5,234 bases of DNA from JACCXJ01 sp052387115 (GTDB taxonomy: Bacteria > Pseudomonadota > Gammaproteobacteria > JACCXJ01). A program made the position numbers and the translations under genes. The notes under the pieces were generated by a model that searched no databases, was not told the origin of the DNA, and saw only the letters and a program-made list of their open reading frames with translations. How positions within the stretch are numbered: the stretch's first letter is position 1; each line of letters begins with the position of its first letter. Positions 5,221 to 5,234 of this stretch are shown here, piece by piece. The stretch is taken from contig JBQTJM010000454.1 of the NCBI GenBank assembly GCA_052387115.1, positions 1 through 5,234 of the forward strand, given 5' to 3'.

Positions 5221-5234
5221 GTAGGCTGGGATGA
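5221..5234 (+). repeat. Possible second REP-like element, cut by the window end
   Basis: Right after the last gene, GTAG is followed by GCTGGGATGA, which could be the left arm and loop start of a GTAG-type REP hairpin. The right arm would lie beyond the window, so pairing cannot be tested here. Confidence 0.28.

Noticed and set aside
1..5234. tRNA, rRNA, CRISPR arrays or a complete insertion sequence
   Set aside because: No cloverleaf, regularly spaced direct repeats, or intact transposase with terminal repeats were seen on either strand.

Overview
The window is GC-rich bacterial DNA. Its gene content (FG-GAP surface protein, RAYT remnant, REP-like palindromes with a 5' GTAG, GNAT/RHH toxin-antitoxin remnant, short exported RHS toxin) points to an accessory region of a proteobacterium, most likely a gammaproteobacterium. 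That placement is inferred from family content; no phylogenetic marker is present.

Left part (1-1890). A long FG-GAP / integrin-alpha-type beta-propeller protein enters from the left edge and ends at 1376. It is followed at once by a strong GC-rich hairpin. Next comes a small C-terminal scrap of a REP-associated tyrosine transposase (RAYT). About 300 bases with no recognisable gene follow.

Middle part (1891-2812). One intact gene with a good Shine-Dalgarno encodes a 272-residue secreted protein made of two Ig-like beta-sandwich domains. A textbook rho-independent terminator lies 76 bases after its stop.

Gene graveyard (2884-4041). On the minus strand is a TacT/AtaT-like GNAT toxin broken by a one-base frameshift, preceded by only the C-terminal third of its antitoxin. 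The antitoxin homology stops within a few bases of a REP palindrome. On the plus strand beyond it is an aldehyde dehydrogenase remnant: a piece of the cofactor-binding region joined directly to the extreme C-terminus, with the catalytic centre missing. A weaker cytochrome c-like scar may follow.

Right part (4042-5234). An intact two-gene module: a 308-residue RHS-core protein with its own Sec signal peptide and a C-terminal candidate toxin domain, then 2 bases later a 77-residue acidic protein that is probably its immunity partner. The toxin end and the immunity gene look lower in GC than the RHS core, as expected when toxin tips and immunity genes are exchanged together. A second REP-like sequence may begin at the right edge.

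The intact genes all concern exported or surface proteins or interbacterial conflict, and the spaces between them are filled with decayed genes. The toxin-immunity pair is the item most worth following up. Its toxin fold is not one I can name with confidence.
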